Source: an uncultured Flavobacteriaceae bacterium
Lineage (GTDB): Bacteria > Bacteroidota > Bacteroidia > Flavobacteriales > Flavobacteriaceae
NCBI GenBank assembly: GCA_947495135.1
Contig: CANLXN010000006.1
Location: forward strand, 186,001-250,000
Direction: 5' to 3'
DNA: 64,000 nucleotides
Part shown: piece after piece, positions 18,621-28,842 of the stretch
Numbering within the stretch: the first letter of the stretch is position 1
How the letters are laid out: the number at the start of each line of letters is the position of its first letter
Notes under the pieces: model-generated
The model's input: only the letters and a program-made list of their open reading frames with translations
Databases searched by the model: none
What the model was told of the DNA's origin: nothing
Made by a program: the position numbers and the translations under genes

Positions 18621-18647
18621 AAAAAAACCCACCGAAAGGCAGGTTTT
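18621..18647 (-). terminator. Terminator downstream of fabI
   Basis: On the minus strand AAAACC pairs with GGTTTT around a CGAAAGG-type inner hairpin, followed by T residues, 22 bases past the fabI stop. Confidence 0.65.
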
Positions 18648-18668
18648 AACACTTAAGTCGTCGAAGAT

Positions 18669-19487
18669 CTACTGCTCCTTGACAAAGGCTTCCATTACTT
18701 CATTACTTACTCCCATATTAGAAAAGCCTCCATCATTATATAGGTTTTGCAACGTAACTCTTTTGGTGAGGTCACTAAACAATGAAACTGTATAATTTGC
18801 ACAATCGATCGCGGTGGCGTTTCCAAGTGGTGACATCTTTTCTGCATAAGCCATAAAGCCATCAAATCCTTTTACTCCTTGTCCAGCGGTAGTTGGAGTT
18901 GGCGATTGCGAAATGGTATTTACACGAACGTTTTTATCTCTTCCGAAGAAATACCCAAAACTGCGGGCGATGGATTCAAGATATGCCTTATTATCTGCCA
19001 TATCATTATAATCTGGAAAAACACGCTGAGCGGCCATATAGGTAAGTGCAACAATACTGCCCCACTCGTTCATCGCATCTTTCTTATAAAGTACATGCAT
19101 GGTCTTATGAAAAGACAAAGCCGATACATCCAAGCCTTTGTGCGTCCAATCGTAATTAGGATCTGTATAAGCCTTTCCTTTTCTCACATTCACAGACATA
19201 CCTATAGAATGTAAGACAAAGTCTAATTTCCCCCCAAGAATTTCAGTTGCCTTTTCAACAAGGTTCTCCAAATCGTCTAGGTTTGTGGCATCTGCTGGGA
19301 TAATTTCGGAGTTTGTTTTCTTTGCAAGCTCATTGATCTGTCCCATTCGCATTGCAATTGGTGCATTTGTAAGAACAAAACTTCCGCCCTCTTCATGAAC
19401 ACGTTCTGCCGTTTTCCAGGCGATTGAATTTTCATCGAGCGCACCAAAAATGATCCCCTTCTTTCCTTTTAGTAAATTATATGACAT
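18669..19487 (-). CDS. fabI: Enoyl-[acyl-carrier-protein] reductase (NADH), FabI
   Basis: Catalyses the last reduction of each fatty-acid elongation cycle, converting trans-2-enoyl-ACP to acyl-ACP with NAD(P)H. The 272-residue short-chain dehydrogenase has the FabI-type N-terminus GIIFGALDENSIAW in place of the usual TGxxxGxG, the substrate-site HSIGM, and the active-site pair Y160 and K167 with the FabI Tyr-x6-Lys spacing (YNDMADNK). The C-terminal YNDGGFSNMG is also typical. It stands alone, with a -7 element 80 bases upstream overlapping the end of recN and its own terminator. Confidence 0.94.
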   Translation of the reverse strand: MSYNLLKGKKGIIFGALDENSIAWKTAERVHEEGGSFVLTNAPIAMRMGQINELAKKTNSEIIPADATNLDDLENLVEKATEILGGKLDFVLHSIGMSVNVRKGKAYTDPNYDWTHKGLDVSALSFHKTMHVLYKKDAMNEWGSIVALTYMAAQRVFPDYNDMADNKAYLESIARSFGYFFGRDKNVRVNTISQSPTPTTAGQGVKGFDGFMAYAEKMSPLGNATAIDCANYTVSLFSDLTKRVTLQNLYNDGGFSNMGVSNEVMEAFVKEQ

Positions 19488-19566
19488 TGTTGATTGGTTT
19501 TAGTTCTGTTATAGTTATTTCTTGGTTGCTGCAACATTGATTGCCTCAGATTATTGCAAAGCTGTA

Positions 19567-19574
19567 CAAATATA
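19567..19574 (-). promoter_or_regulatory. Putative -7 element for fabI
   Basis: On the minus strand TATATTTG matches TAnnTTTG and lies 80 bases before the fabI start, at the end of recN. A TTG partner at the normal spacing is not clear. Confidence 0.4.
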
Positions 19575-19576
19575 CA

Positions 19577-21229
19577 TTAATTCAATAATTGTCGTGCATG
19601 TGCTAGAGCAGAATCACTTACCGTATTCCCGCCAATCATTTGAGCAATTTCGAGGATTCGAGCATCTTCGGTAAGATCTTTCATACGTGTATGTGTTCGA
19701 TTATTTTCTTCTGCTTTAAATACTTTTTTATGATAATCACCTTTAGCCGCTATTTGAGGTAAATGAGTTATGCTTATCACCTGCATCTTCTTACTCATAT
19801 CGCTCATAATCCCGGCCATTTTATGAGCAATCTCACCAGAAACACCCGTATCTATCTCATCAAAAATAAGCGTTGGCAGATTTTTATACTGTGTAAGAAC
19901 AGCTTTTACCGATAGCATTATCCTACTCATTTCCCCGCCAGAAGCCACCTTGTGTAGTGGTCCAAGCGCCATCCCTTTATTCGCGGTAAAGAGCAATTCT
20001 AGGATATCGGTCCCGTTAGACCGAAATGTTTCTGAAAGCTTTAAATTAAATTGAAACTGCGCATTTGGCAACCCTAGGTCTTTCAAAAGAACTTCTAACT
20101 TTTCTTTTAAAACAGGAATCGCTTTTTGCCTGTTCTCGTGTAAACGAATTGCTAATTCGGAAGTCGCATTTTTAACGTCTTCCAATTCCTTTTCCAATTC
20201 CTCAATACGTTGTTCGATGTTGGATGAAACTTCTAACTTGGAAGCCAAGTCATTTTCGATAGCTATTAACTCTTCAACTGTAGACACTGTATGTTTTTGT
20301 TGAAGTTTATATAAGGTTTGAAGAGCCGTATTGATTTGCATCAACTGTTGAGGATCTGGCTCGATATCGTTCAGTGCAGATTGCATATCTGAGTACATAT
20401 CTTCCAATTCGATGACTACGCTATTCAATCTTCCCCAAAGTAATTCGTACTCTGACGAAAAACGTTGAATTTTAGCCAATGAGCTTCGCGCCTCGCCTAA
20501 AGAATTCAAAACACCGGCTGGTTCATCTCCAATGATGGCTTCTAGCTGAGACAACACTCCTTTAATCTCTTCTGTGTTATTTAACTTTTCAAAAGTCTCC
20601 TCTAAACGCAATTGATCCAAGTTTTTTAAACCAGCATCCTTTAATTCGGTGTACAAAAAGTTATGGTAATCATGCTCTTTTACCGCTTGCTCCTTTTGAG
20701 ATCGCAGTTCATTTAGCTTTTGAATGACCGCTTTAAAATTATTTAAACTTTCAGAATAAGATCTCAATAGAACCTCATTATCGGCTAGCGCATCAATAAC
20801 TTCCATCTGATACCCTTCGGTAGACAGTGTTTGCGTATCATTTTGGCTGTGCACATCAATAAGTCGCTCACCTAAGTGTTGCATTTGCTGAAGCGTTACC
20901 GGCGTATCATTTACAAAAGCACGTGATTTCCCACTCGGTAAGATTTCTCTTCTCAAAATAGTATGTGCCTCGTAGTCCAGATCATTGTCTTGAAAAACTT
21001 GTTCCAAAGCATAGGTCGCTATTGAAAACTCTGCTTCAATTACACATTTTTCGGTCGCGCTTCTCATTACCTTAAGATCGGCTCTCTTTCCTAAGACCAG
21101 CGCTAATGCTCCAAGCAAGATCGATTTCCCCGCACCTGTCTCACCCGTAATGATAGTAAGGCCAGCGTTAAAATCCACTCGGATATCGTCTATAAGTGCG
21201 TAGTTTTTGATGGCAAGTGAGATAACCAC
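19577..21229 (-). CDS. recN: DNA repair protein RecN
   Basis: An SMC-like ATPase of 550 residues acting in recombinational repair of double-strand breaks. Walker A is GETGAGKSILLGAL (about residues 30-43), the central 200 residues are predicted coiled coil rich in Glu/Lys/Leu, and the C-terminal half has the ABC signature-like VASGGEMSRIMLS and Walker B TLIFDEIDTGVSG. Length and order fit the family. It is the last gene of the bamD-rpoZ-coaBC-porD-recN run, after an 80-base gap. Confidence 0.95.
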   Translation of the reverse strand: MVISLAIKNYALIDDIRVDFNAGLTIITGETGAGKSILLGALALVLGKRADLKVMRSATEKCVIEAEFSIATYALEQVFQDNDLDYEAHTILRREILPSGKSRAFVNDTPVTLQQMQHLGERLIDVHSQNDTQTLSTEGYQMEVIDALADNEVLLRSYSESLNNFKAVIQKLNELRSQKEQAVKEHDYHNFLYTELKDAGLKNLDQLRLEETFEKLNNTEEIKGVLSQLEAIIGDEPAGVLNSLGEARSSLAKIQRFSSEYELLWGRLNSVVIELEDMYSDMQSALNDIEPDPQQLMQINTALQTLYKLQQKHTVSTVEELIAIENDLASKLEVSSNIEQRIEELEKELEDVKNATSELAIRLHENRQKAIPVLKEKLEVLLKDLGLPNAQFQFNLKLSETFRSNGTDILELLFTANKGMALGPLHKVASGGEMSRIMLSVKAVLTQYKNLPTLIFDEIDTGVSGEIAHKMAGIMSDMSKKMQVISITHLPQIAAKGDYHKKVFKAEENNRTHTRMKDLTEDARILEIAQMIGGNTVSDSALAHARQLLN

Positions 21230-21309
21230 AGCTCGTAATTTAAAGGTGAATTATGAATAAATAACTCCTCTAAAGTAAGGGAGTTTTGGAGCATCTCCAA
21301 GAAAAGAAA

Positions 21310-22203
21310 TTATAATTTTATATTACTCCAATTAGATCGGCGTGTAGGCGCTATACGATTCAGATTATCTATAAACTGATTAATATCTACGGTAGGGCCT
21401 CCACTAAAAATTTTTTCAATTTCGTCTGCTTTAGCATCAAAAAAGGTTCGCAATAGAAATGAATTTGGCCTACGATCGTTCACATTCTTAAGCTTTGCAA
21501 TTGCTTTTATAATATTGTTCTTAGCTTCTTTTTGGTTAGTATCCATCTTATCCAAACCATGTCGGTGATACGTATACAGAGCGTCGTGAAATTCTGCATA
21601 TACATTTGAAATAATTGCATCGTTCCAACGAAATCTCGATTGTGTTCCATCGGTCGGCTTCCACCCTGCGAAATTACTCGAGGCAGCAGTATTTACAATT
21701 TGTTTGGCCGTTGCATAGTATTCACCCCCTCCATTTAGTTCAAAAGTATCTGCATCTATACCTAATATAGTATAGACATGATAAGTAAGGACCGAAACCA
21801 AATTAGAATCAAAAGTATTGATATTGAAAACTAGGGGTTGAAACTCCGTGTAGTCGAATCTAAACTGTCTATCGTTGTAATTGTAGATAGGCGAATCGTA
21901 CAGAGAACCAAATATTGGTCTTGAAGCCTGCACTTGCAATGTTCCCTCGAAAGCAGTTGATTCAAAATTTTGAATAATTAAAGTGAAGTTACAATCAATT
22001 CGCTCTTGATTTTTAAACTCTCTGTTAGTCCAAGTAGTTGTGTTCAATAACTCGGTAAGCTGCTGCTCCAAAGTTCTAAACACCTGAAAATTAGGCTGAC
22101 CAGTCTGTTCCGCATCAATCGTTACGGTAGCATTCAGCTCTTGCGCTTGCGCTGCTGGTATGATAAGAAGTAAAGCAACTAAAAATAAAAATCTACGCAT
22201 CAA
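21310..22203 (-). CDS. porD: Type IX secretion system protein PorD (DUF4835)
   Basis: A 297-residue periplasmic or envelope protein with a signal peptide (about 1-20, ending AQA). The conserved ELNATVTID...QTGQPNFQVFRTLE start and FVNxTTWTN-like segment (LNTTTWTNREF) are typical of DUF4835, annotated as PorD. It is required for or associated with T9SS, which exports the four sorting-tail proteins in this window. The start overlaps the coaBC stop by 11 bases, so translation is likely coupled. The molecular role is not established by sequence. Confidence 0.85.
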   Translation of the reverse strand: MMRRFLFLVALLLIIPAAQAQELNATVTIDAEQTGQPNFQVFRTLEQQLTELLNTTTWTNREFKNQERIDCNFTLIIQNFESTAFEGTLQVQASRPIFGSLYDSPIYNYNDRQFRFDYTEFQPLVFNINTFDSNLVSVLTYHVYTILGIDADTFELNGGGEYYATAKQIVNTAASSNFAGWKPTDGTQSRFRWNDAIISNVYAEFHDALYTYHRHGLDKMDTNQKEAKNNIIKAIAKLKNVNDRRPNSFLLRTFFDAKADEIEKIFSGGPTVDINQFIDNLNRIAPTRRSNWSNIKL

Positions 22204-23404
22204 GTTCTTTTCTAATATGTTTTAAAATGTCTTCGGCAACTTCCTGCTTACTCTTAACTAAAAACGGTATCACTTTATTGTTAGGAGTTATAAAAGTTAC
22301 TTTATTAGTATCGGTACCGAAACCAGCACCTTTGTCATTAAGCGAATTTAACACAATTAAATCTAAATTCTTTTTCTTGAGTTTCGTTTTTGCGTTTTCT
22401 AGCTCATTTTGAGTTTCAAGTGCGAAACCAACCAAAAACTGCTTTTCTTTAATTTCACCTAAAGACGCCAAGATATCTTTCGTTTTTTCTAATTTAATAC
22501 TAAGTTCTTCTGCTGTTTTTTTGATTTTTTGCGTTGCCATTTCCGCTGGTCTATAATCTGCAACTGCTGCGCTCAAAATTGCGATATCGGCGTTACCAAA
22601 ACTGCGATGAGCAGCATCATACATTTCTTGAGCCGATGTTACCTTTACTAACTTAATTGTATTATTCTTTACAGAAAGACTGGATGGTCCAGAAACAAGT
22701 ATAACCTCTGCCCCAAGATTTGCGGCAGTTTCTGCTATGGCATATCCCATTTTTCCACTGGAGTGATTTCCAATAAAACGCACTGGATCAATAGCCTCAT
22801 AGGTTGGTCCCGCGGTAATCAATATTTTCTTCCCTCTTAAAGGGAGTTTCGCCAAAAGTTCATTCTCCAGAAATGTGATGATATCTTCGGGCTCCGCCAT
22901 ACGACCTTGTCCAATGAGCCCACTGGCCAATTCGCCATGCGTAGCTGGGATAAGAATATTTCCGAAGGACTCTAATGTATCGAATGTATTAAGCGTGGAC
23001 TGATGCTTATACATGTCTAGATCCATTGCTGGCGCAAAATACACAGGACACTTAGCCGAAAGATAGGTAGCGACTAAAATGTTATCACTCACTCCTTGCG
23101 CCATCTTCGACAAGGTATTTGCTGTTGCTGGGGCGATTATAAACAAATCGGCCCAAAGGCCTAACTCTACGTGGTTATTCCATTGGGCGTTATCGTCATC
23201 TTCATTTGTAAATGAAGAATATACTTCGTTTTTAGAAAGGGTAGAAAGCGTTAATGGAGTAACAAATTGCTTTGCAGCAGGAGTCATCACTACACGAACT
23301 TCAGCTCCACTTTTTACGAGTAATCGAACTAAAAAAGCACTTTTATAAGCGGCAATACCGGCAGTAACGCCAAGTAATACTTTCTTACCACTTAAAACAG
23401 ACAT
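22193..23404 (-). CDS. coaBC: Bifunctional phosphopantothenoylcysteine decarboxylase / phosphopantothenate-cysteine ligase
   Basis: Carries out two consecutive steps of CoA synthesis. The N-terminal flavoprotein part (CoaC, about 1-180) shows GVTAGIAAYK, the active-site histidine in NHVELGLWADL, and PAMDLDMY near the catalytic Asn/Cys region. The C-terminal CoaB part (about 185-400) shows ITAGPTYEAIDPVRFIGNHSSGKMG and the KIKK loop. The frame is open upstream to 23458 but overlaps rpoZ; the ATG at 23404 gives MSVLSGKKVLLGVT, the usual start, four bases from the rpoZ stop. Confidence 0.94.
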   Translation of the reverse strand: MSVLSGKKVLLGVTAGIAAYKSAFLVRLLVKSGAEVRVVMTPAAKQFVTPLTLSTLSKNEVYSSFTNEDDDNAQWNNHVELGLWADLFIIAPATANTLSKMAQGVSDNILVATYLSAKCPVYFAPAMDLDMYKHQSTLNTFDTLESFGNILIPATHGELASGLIGQGRMAEPEDIITFLENELLAKLPLRGKKILITAGPTYEAIDPVRFIGNHSSGKMGYAIAETAANLGAEVILVSGPSSLSVKNNTIKLVKVTSAQEMYDAAHRSFGNADIAILSAAVADYRPAEMATQKIKKTAEELSIKLEKTKDILASLGEIKEKQFLVGFALETQNELENAKTKLKKKNLDLIVLNSLNDKGAGFGTDTNKVTFITPNNKVIPFLVKSKQEVAEDILKHIRKELDA

Positions 23405-23408
23405 TGGC

Positions 23409-23744
23409 TTAGTTTTCGATTTCTTCGTCTTGGGTATTACGGTGGTAGATTTTTCCATCTAACCATTCTTGTACCGCTAATGCATGTGGCTTTGGAAGTT
23501 TCTCGTAAAACTTAGAAACTTCAATTTGCTCTTTATTTTCGAAAATTTCTTCTAAACTATCGTTGTAAGTAGCAAATTCGTCTAATTTCTCCAAAAGCTC
23601 TTTTTTAATATCAGAATTGATCTGAGTCGCTCTTTTTGAGATAATAGAGATGGCCTCATAGATGTTATTTGTAGGTGCATCTATTAAATTTTTATCAATG
23701 GTAGTAGTATTGATAGGTGCCTCGCTTTTTTTAATATCGTTCAT
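23409..23744 (-). CDS. rpoZ: DNA-directed RNA polymerase subunit omega
   Basis: A 111-residue small subunit that helps assemble RNA polymerase. The conserved helix NIYEAISIISKRATQIN (about 27-43) corresponds to the omega core, and the Bacteroidota-type acidic C-terminus (LPKPHALAVQEWLDGKI) is present. It is flanked by bamD (5-base gap) and coaBC (4-base gap), a conserved order in this phylum. Confidence 0.92.
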   Translation of the reverse strand: MNDIKKSEAPINTTTIDKNLIDAPTNNIYEAISIISKRATQINSDIKKELLEKLDEFATYNDSLEEIFENKEQIEVSKFYEKLPKPHALAVQEWLDGKIYHRNTQDEEIEN

Positions 23745-23749
23745 AATCC

Positions 23750-24553
23750 TTAATTATTTGCTGTTTCTTTTTCCGACAGTCGTTTTTCGATGTCTTCCAA
23801 GAGATCATCTGCATCTCCTCTCAAATCACTGTCGCTGTAATATTTTATAAAACTATTATAATGTTTTTTCGCAATTAGAAGACGTTCTTCTACTTTGTAC
23901 TGTACGCTGTTTATGGCTAGTAAGTAGGCCGCTTCAATACGCTCATAAAAAGCATCTTTTCGATACTTCGAGCCTGGATGATCACCAATAAAATTATCGT
24001 ATGCATCAATGGAAGCCTTAAAATCTGAAATACGAAGAAACTGCTTTGCAACTTCATAATCCTTTTTTTCCAACTTCTCTCTTAGCTCCATTACCAGGAT
24101 ATTCGCTTGATCCCTATAACCTGAATTTGGATATTTATTGATAAACGTTTGAAGTTTCTCCAACGCTTTTTCTGTGTCTCTTTGATCTAAAGAATACCGA
24201 GGAGATAATTCGTAATAACTCTTAGCAGATTTGTAAGCTGCTAATTCCAAGCTATCACTTTTTGGATAGGATGTTTCAAAACGTTCAAATTGATAGCCCG
24301 CCAAGTAATAATCTTCCAAATTATACAACGTATTCGCGTAACGGTAATTTAAAGCTTCTCCTTGAGGTTTCCCTCTATAAGCAGGTAAAATTTGATCCAT
24401 TAGACCTAAAGCCCTTTTGTAATCACCCTTTTTATAAAGAGAATCTGCCACATTGTATTTTAACCCAACATCATCAGACTTAAGTACCCGTTGATACTCG
24501 CTGCATGAGGCAAGCATAAGGGCTGTCAATAGCAATAAAAGTGGTATTCTCAT
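23750..24553 (-). CDS. bamD: Outer membrane assembly lipoprotein BamD
   Basis: A component of the BAM complex that inserts beta-barrel proteins in the outer membrane. The signal peptide ends in lipobox LASC with the lipidated Cys at residue 17, then about five TPR-like helix pairs (YKKGDYKRALGLMDQILPAY, YNLEDYYLAGYQFERFETSYP). An upstream ATG at 24568 is in frame, but a -7 promoter element (24573-24580) lies just five bases from it, so the transcript should begin near or inside that codon; the ATG at 24553 is the likely start. First gene of the bamD-rpoZ-coaBC-porD-recN operon. Confidence 0.93.
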   Translation of the reverse strand: MRIPLLLLLTALMLASCSEYQRVLKSDDVGLKYNVADSLYKKGDYKRALGLMDQILPAYRGKPQGEALNYRYANTLYNLEDYYLAGYQFERFETSYPKSDSLELAAYKSAKSYYELSPRYSLDQRDTEKALEKLQTFINKYPNSGYRDQANILVMELREKLEKKDYEVAKQFLRISDFKASIDAYDNFIGDHPGSKYRKDAFYERIEAAYLLAINSVQYKVEERLLIAKKHYNSFIKYYSDSDLRGDADDLLEDIEKRLSEKETANN

Positions 24554-24572
24554 AGATTTAAAAAACATCGTG

Positions 24573-24580
24573 CAAAAGTA
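24573..24580 (-). promoter_or_regulatory. -7 element of the bamD operon promoter
   Basis: On the minus strand TACTTTTG matches TAnnTTTG exactly. It places transcription start close to 24567, which argues for the downstream bamD start codon. Confidence 0.55.
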
Positions 24581-24688
24581 GGAAATTAAACGTGATTATA
24601 AAAACTTATTATTCTGCTAAAATATAGCAAGTGTAAGCGTTGATAGTTCATTTTCTGAAAAGTTTAACGCCTGTAAAAAATTATAGAA

Positions 24689-25564
24689 TTAAAAAGAGTC
24701 GATATAGTTATTAATCGTCAACCTCAACTCGTCACTAACAGGCACTAAAGGTAGCCTCACAGCATCTCCACATAGTCCTAACTTTTGAAAGATCGCTTTA
24801 ATTCCAGCCGGATTTCCTTCAGCAAAAATATAGTCGATGGAAGGAGCTATTTTGAAGTAAAGTTTATACGCCTCCGCCACATTTCCATCAAGTCCCAGTT
24901 GAATCATTCTTGAAAATTCTTTTGGCAATCCCTGTCCAATCACCGAAATAACTCCTGAACCCCCTGCGAGCGTCATAGGAAGTGCGATCATATCATCTCC
25001 ACTTATTACCAAAAAGTTATCTGGAGTACCAGCAATCATTCTCATAGCCTGAACTAAATCCCCTGCTGCTTCCTTAATTGCTACAATTGAATCAAACTCC
25101 ATTACCAACCTACTCAATGTTTCGGGAAGCACATTACTCCCTGTTCTCCCAGGTACATTGTATAAAATTATTGGTTTCGGACTTACTCTCGCAATTGCCG
25201 CGAAATGCTGATAAATCCCTTCTTGTGTGGGTCTATTGTACATTGGAGAAACAGATAAAATTGCAGAAAAAGCACTTAAATCCCTTTCCTTGAATTCCTG
25301 AACTACTGCCGTAGTGTTGTTTCCTCCAATCCCAAGAACCAGGGGAAGTCTTCCATTATTTACAGAAACAATTGTATCAATTACCAGCTGCTTCTCTTCA
25401 CTGGATAGCGCTACATTTTCAGCCGTGGTTCCAAGAACGACCAAATAATCAATTCCGTTATCGATTTGATAGTTGACCACTCGTTTTAGTCCGTCCACAT
25501 CTATTTGGAGATCTGATGTAAATGGGGTTATCAACGCTACGCCTGTACCAATAAGTTCTTTCAT
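24689..25564 (-). CDS. dapA: 4-hydroxy-tetrahydrodipicolinate synthase
   Basis: Condenses pyruvate with aspartate semialdehyde, committing carbon to lysine and diaminopimelate. The 291-residue TIM barrel has T46-T47 in GTTAE, Y135 in [11 protein letters not shown]140, and the Schiff-base lysine K164 in VAIKEAAGD, so the catalytic set is complete. It follows the small secreted protein gene by 23 bases. DapF of the same pathway is at 45216-45989. Confidence 0.95.
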   Translation of the reverse strand: MKELIGTGVALITPFTSDLQIDVDGLKRVVNYQIDNGIDYLVVLGTTAENVALSSEEKQLVIDTIVSVNNGRLPLVLGIGGNNTTAVVQEFKERDLSAFSAILSVSPMYNRPTQEGIYQHFAAIARVSPKPIILYNVPGRTGSNVLPETLSRLVMEFDSIVAIKEAAGDLVQAMRMIAGTPDNFLVISGDDMIALPMTLAGGSGVISVIGQGLPKEFSRMIQLGLDGNVAEAYKLYFKIAPSIDYIFAEGNPAGIKAIFQKLGLCGDAVRLPLVPVSDELRLTINNYIDSF

Positions 25565-25587
25565 TACAAGGGGAATTATTATTATTT

Positions 25588-25998
25588 TTATTCTTCCATT
25601 ATAGTTTCGACTTGTTCAAACTGAACAATCATTTCCGTTTCAGTGAGGCTTACAATTCGCACATTGGCAATCGACGTTCCTCCCCAAAACCTATGTTCTA
25701 TTTTTATTTCATTGTCTGAAATGCGTTCCCACTTTCCGTCGAAATTATCATAAGAAATAGGGGGTGTACCACACCATCCTGCATTTTGTCTTTTAATCAA
25801 ACTTCCATCTTTTAAAAATTCGATTCCGGGTTTGTCACTCTCGAAAGACGAGGCGCTTTTATACCTAAACCCGTTTTGATCATAATCCTCTTGCACCCAT
25901 TTTTGAAGTAGGAACCTGCTATCTTTCAATTCGTAAGAATCAAAGGAACTGGCCAACGGCAGTAACAAGACGATTAAAATATATTTTGTAAACTTCAT
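25588..25998 (-). CDS. Small secreted protein, lipocalin-like beta-barrel candidate
   Basis: A 136-residue protein of unknown function. Residues 1-18 look like a signal peptide. The mature part alternates short strands ([55 protein letters not shown]) in the pattern seen in small lipocalin-like domains of Bacteroidota. It has a single Cys in GWCGTPP. It lies 23 bases before dapA in the same direction; no functional link is evident. Confidence 0.6.
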   Translation of the reverse strand: MKFTKYILIVLLLPLASSFDSYELKDSRFLLQKWVQEDYDQNGFRYKSASSFESDKPGIEFLKDGSLIKRQNAGWCGTPPISYDNFDGKWERISDNEIKIEHRFWGGTSIANVRIVSLTETEMIVQFEQVETIMEE

Positions 25999-26048
25999 GG
26001 TAAGTAATTTTAATTATTCAACTATAACTTAGCAACAACTGCGCCTTT

Positions 26049-26567
26049 TTAGTCGATCTTACCCAATATTTTTAAATATTTCTTGAATTCAACTTTAAAG
26101 GCTTCTAGTTTTGTTGGCCTTAAACCAATAATTAAATCGTACAATCGCTCGTCTGCTCCTTCAAAACCAACTTTAAATTTAGCTTTACTCTGTGCTACCA
26201 TCGCATCCAAAAATTCATGCTTATCTTCGTAAAACCCTACCAACACGTCAAATTCTCTATCTAAAAACTCGGTTGCATTCTGGTTATGCATCACTCCTTT
26301 CCAGTCAAAATCCTTACTCTGCACCTGATTTTGCAAAAGAGACGGTAATTTCTTCTTTACCTCGATAAAAGAGAACACTTTTACATCTTTTGGAAGCAAT
26401 TTTAAATCCTCGTAAAAATCGTACAGCTTGTCAAAATCCTGAAAAAACAATTGGTCCACTACAAAACCTAAAGTTTTTACCTTAGAGTTCACTTTAGACA
26501 AATCTCTATTTGCCAAGTTCTTCTCGGTGAGTTTACGTAATGATTTTCGCTTTAAATTCTCAAACAT
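26049..26567 (-). CDS. DUF6913 domain-containing protein
   Basis: A cytoplasmic protein of 172 residues, rich in Lys and Phe, matching a conserved Bacteroidota family without known role (DUF6913). Conserved-looking parts are LGFVVDQLFF, DFDWKGVMHN and FKVGFEGADERLYDLIIG. The frame is open to 26591, but a perfect -7 element (26589-26596) overlaps that position, so the ATG at 26567 (MFENLKRKSL) is the start. Family assignment is by recall of the pattern. Confidence 0.75.
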   Translation of the reverse strand: MFENLKRKSLRKLTEKNLANRDLSKVNSKVKTLGFVVDQLFFQDFDKLYDFYEDLKLLPKDVKVFSFIEVKKKLPSLLQNQVQSKDFDWKGVMHNQNATEFLDREFDVLVGFYEDKHEFLDAMVAQSKAKFKVGFEGADERLYDLIIGLRPTKLEAFKVEFKKYLKILGKID

Positions 26568-26588
26568 GGTTACGGTAAGCTTGCCTCG

Positions 26589-26596
26589 CAAAAGTA
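26589..26596 (-). promoter_or_regulatory. -7 promoter element of the DUF6913 gene
   Basis: On the minus strand TACTTTTG matches TAnnTTTG and lies 22 bases before the ATG at 26567. Confidence 0.5.
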
Positions 26597-26735
26597 CAAG
26601 TTCTATGCTTATTTTTTCTTAACTTTTGGGAAATGATTTGATAAAATTAATACAAATTACTAGTGAAAGTCATAAGAGCTAAACAATAAGTAGACTTTAA
26701 TTACCATCTACTAAAATACGATCTACTCCTGTCTG

Positions 26736-28751
<2,016 letters not shown>

Positions 28752-28790
28752 TTAAATATCCCCAGAAATTTTAAAGACAGTTTATAAACA

Positions 28791-28826
28791 AAAAAAGGCC
28801 CTCTTTTTAAGACGGCCCCTTTAAGA
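28791..28826 (-). terminator. Terminator of the 1017-residue T9SS gene
   Basis: On the minus strand AAAGG...CC pairs with GG...CCTTT around a loop, followed by seven T residues, shortly after the T9SS gene stop. The stem has an internal mismatch. Confidence 0.55.
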
Positions 28827-28842
28827 TTGATTGGTTAAAAAA

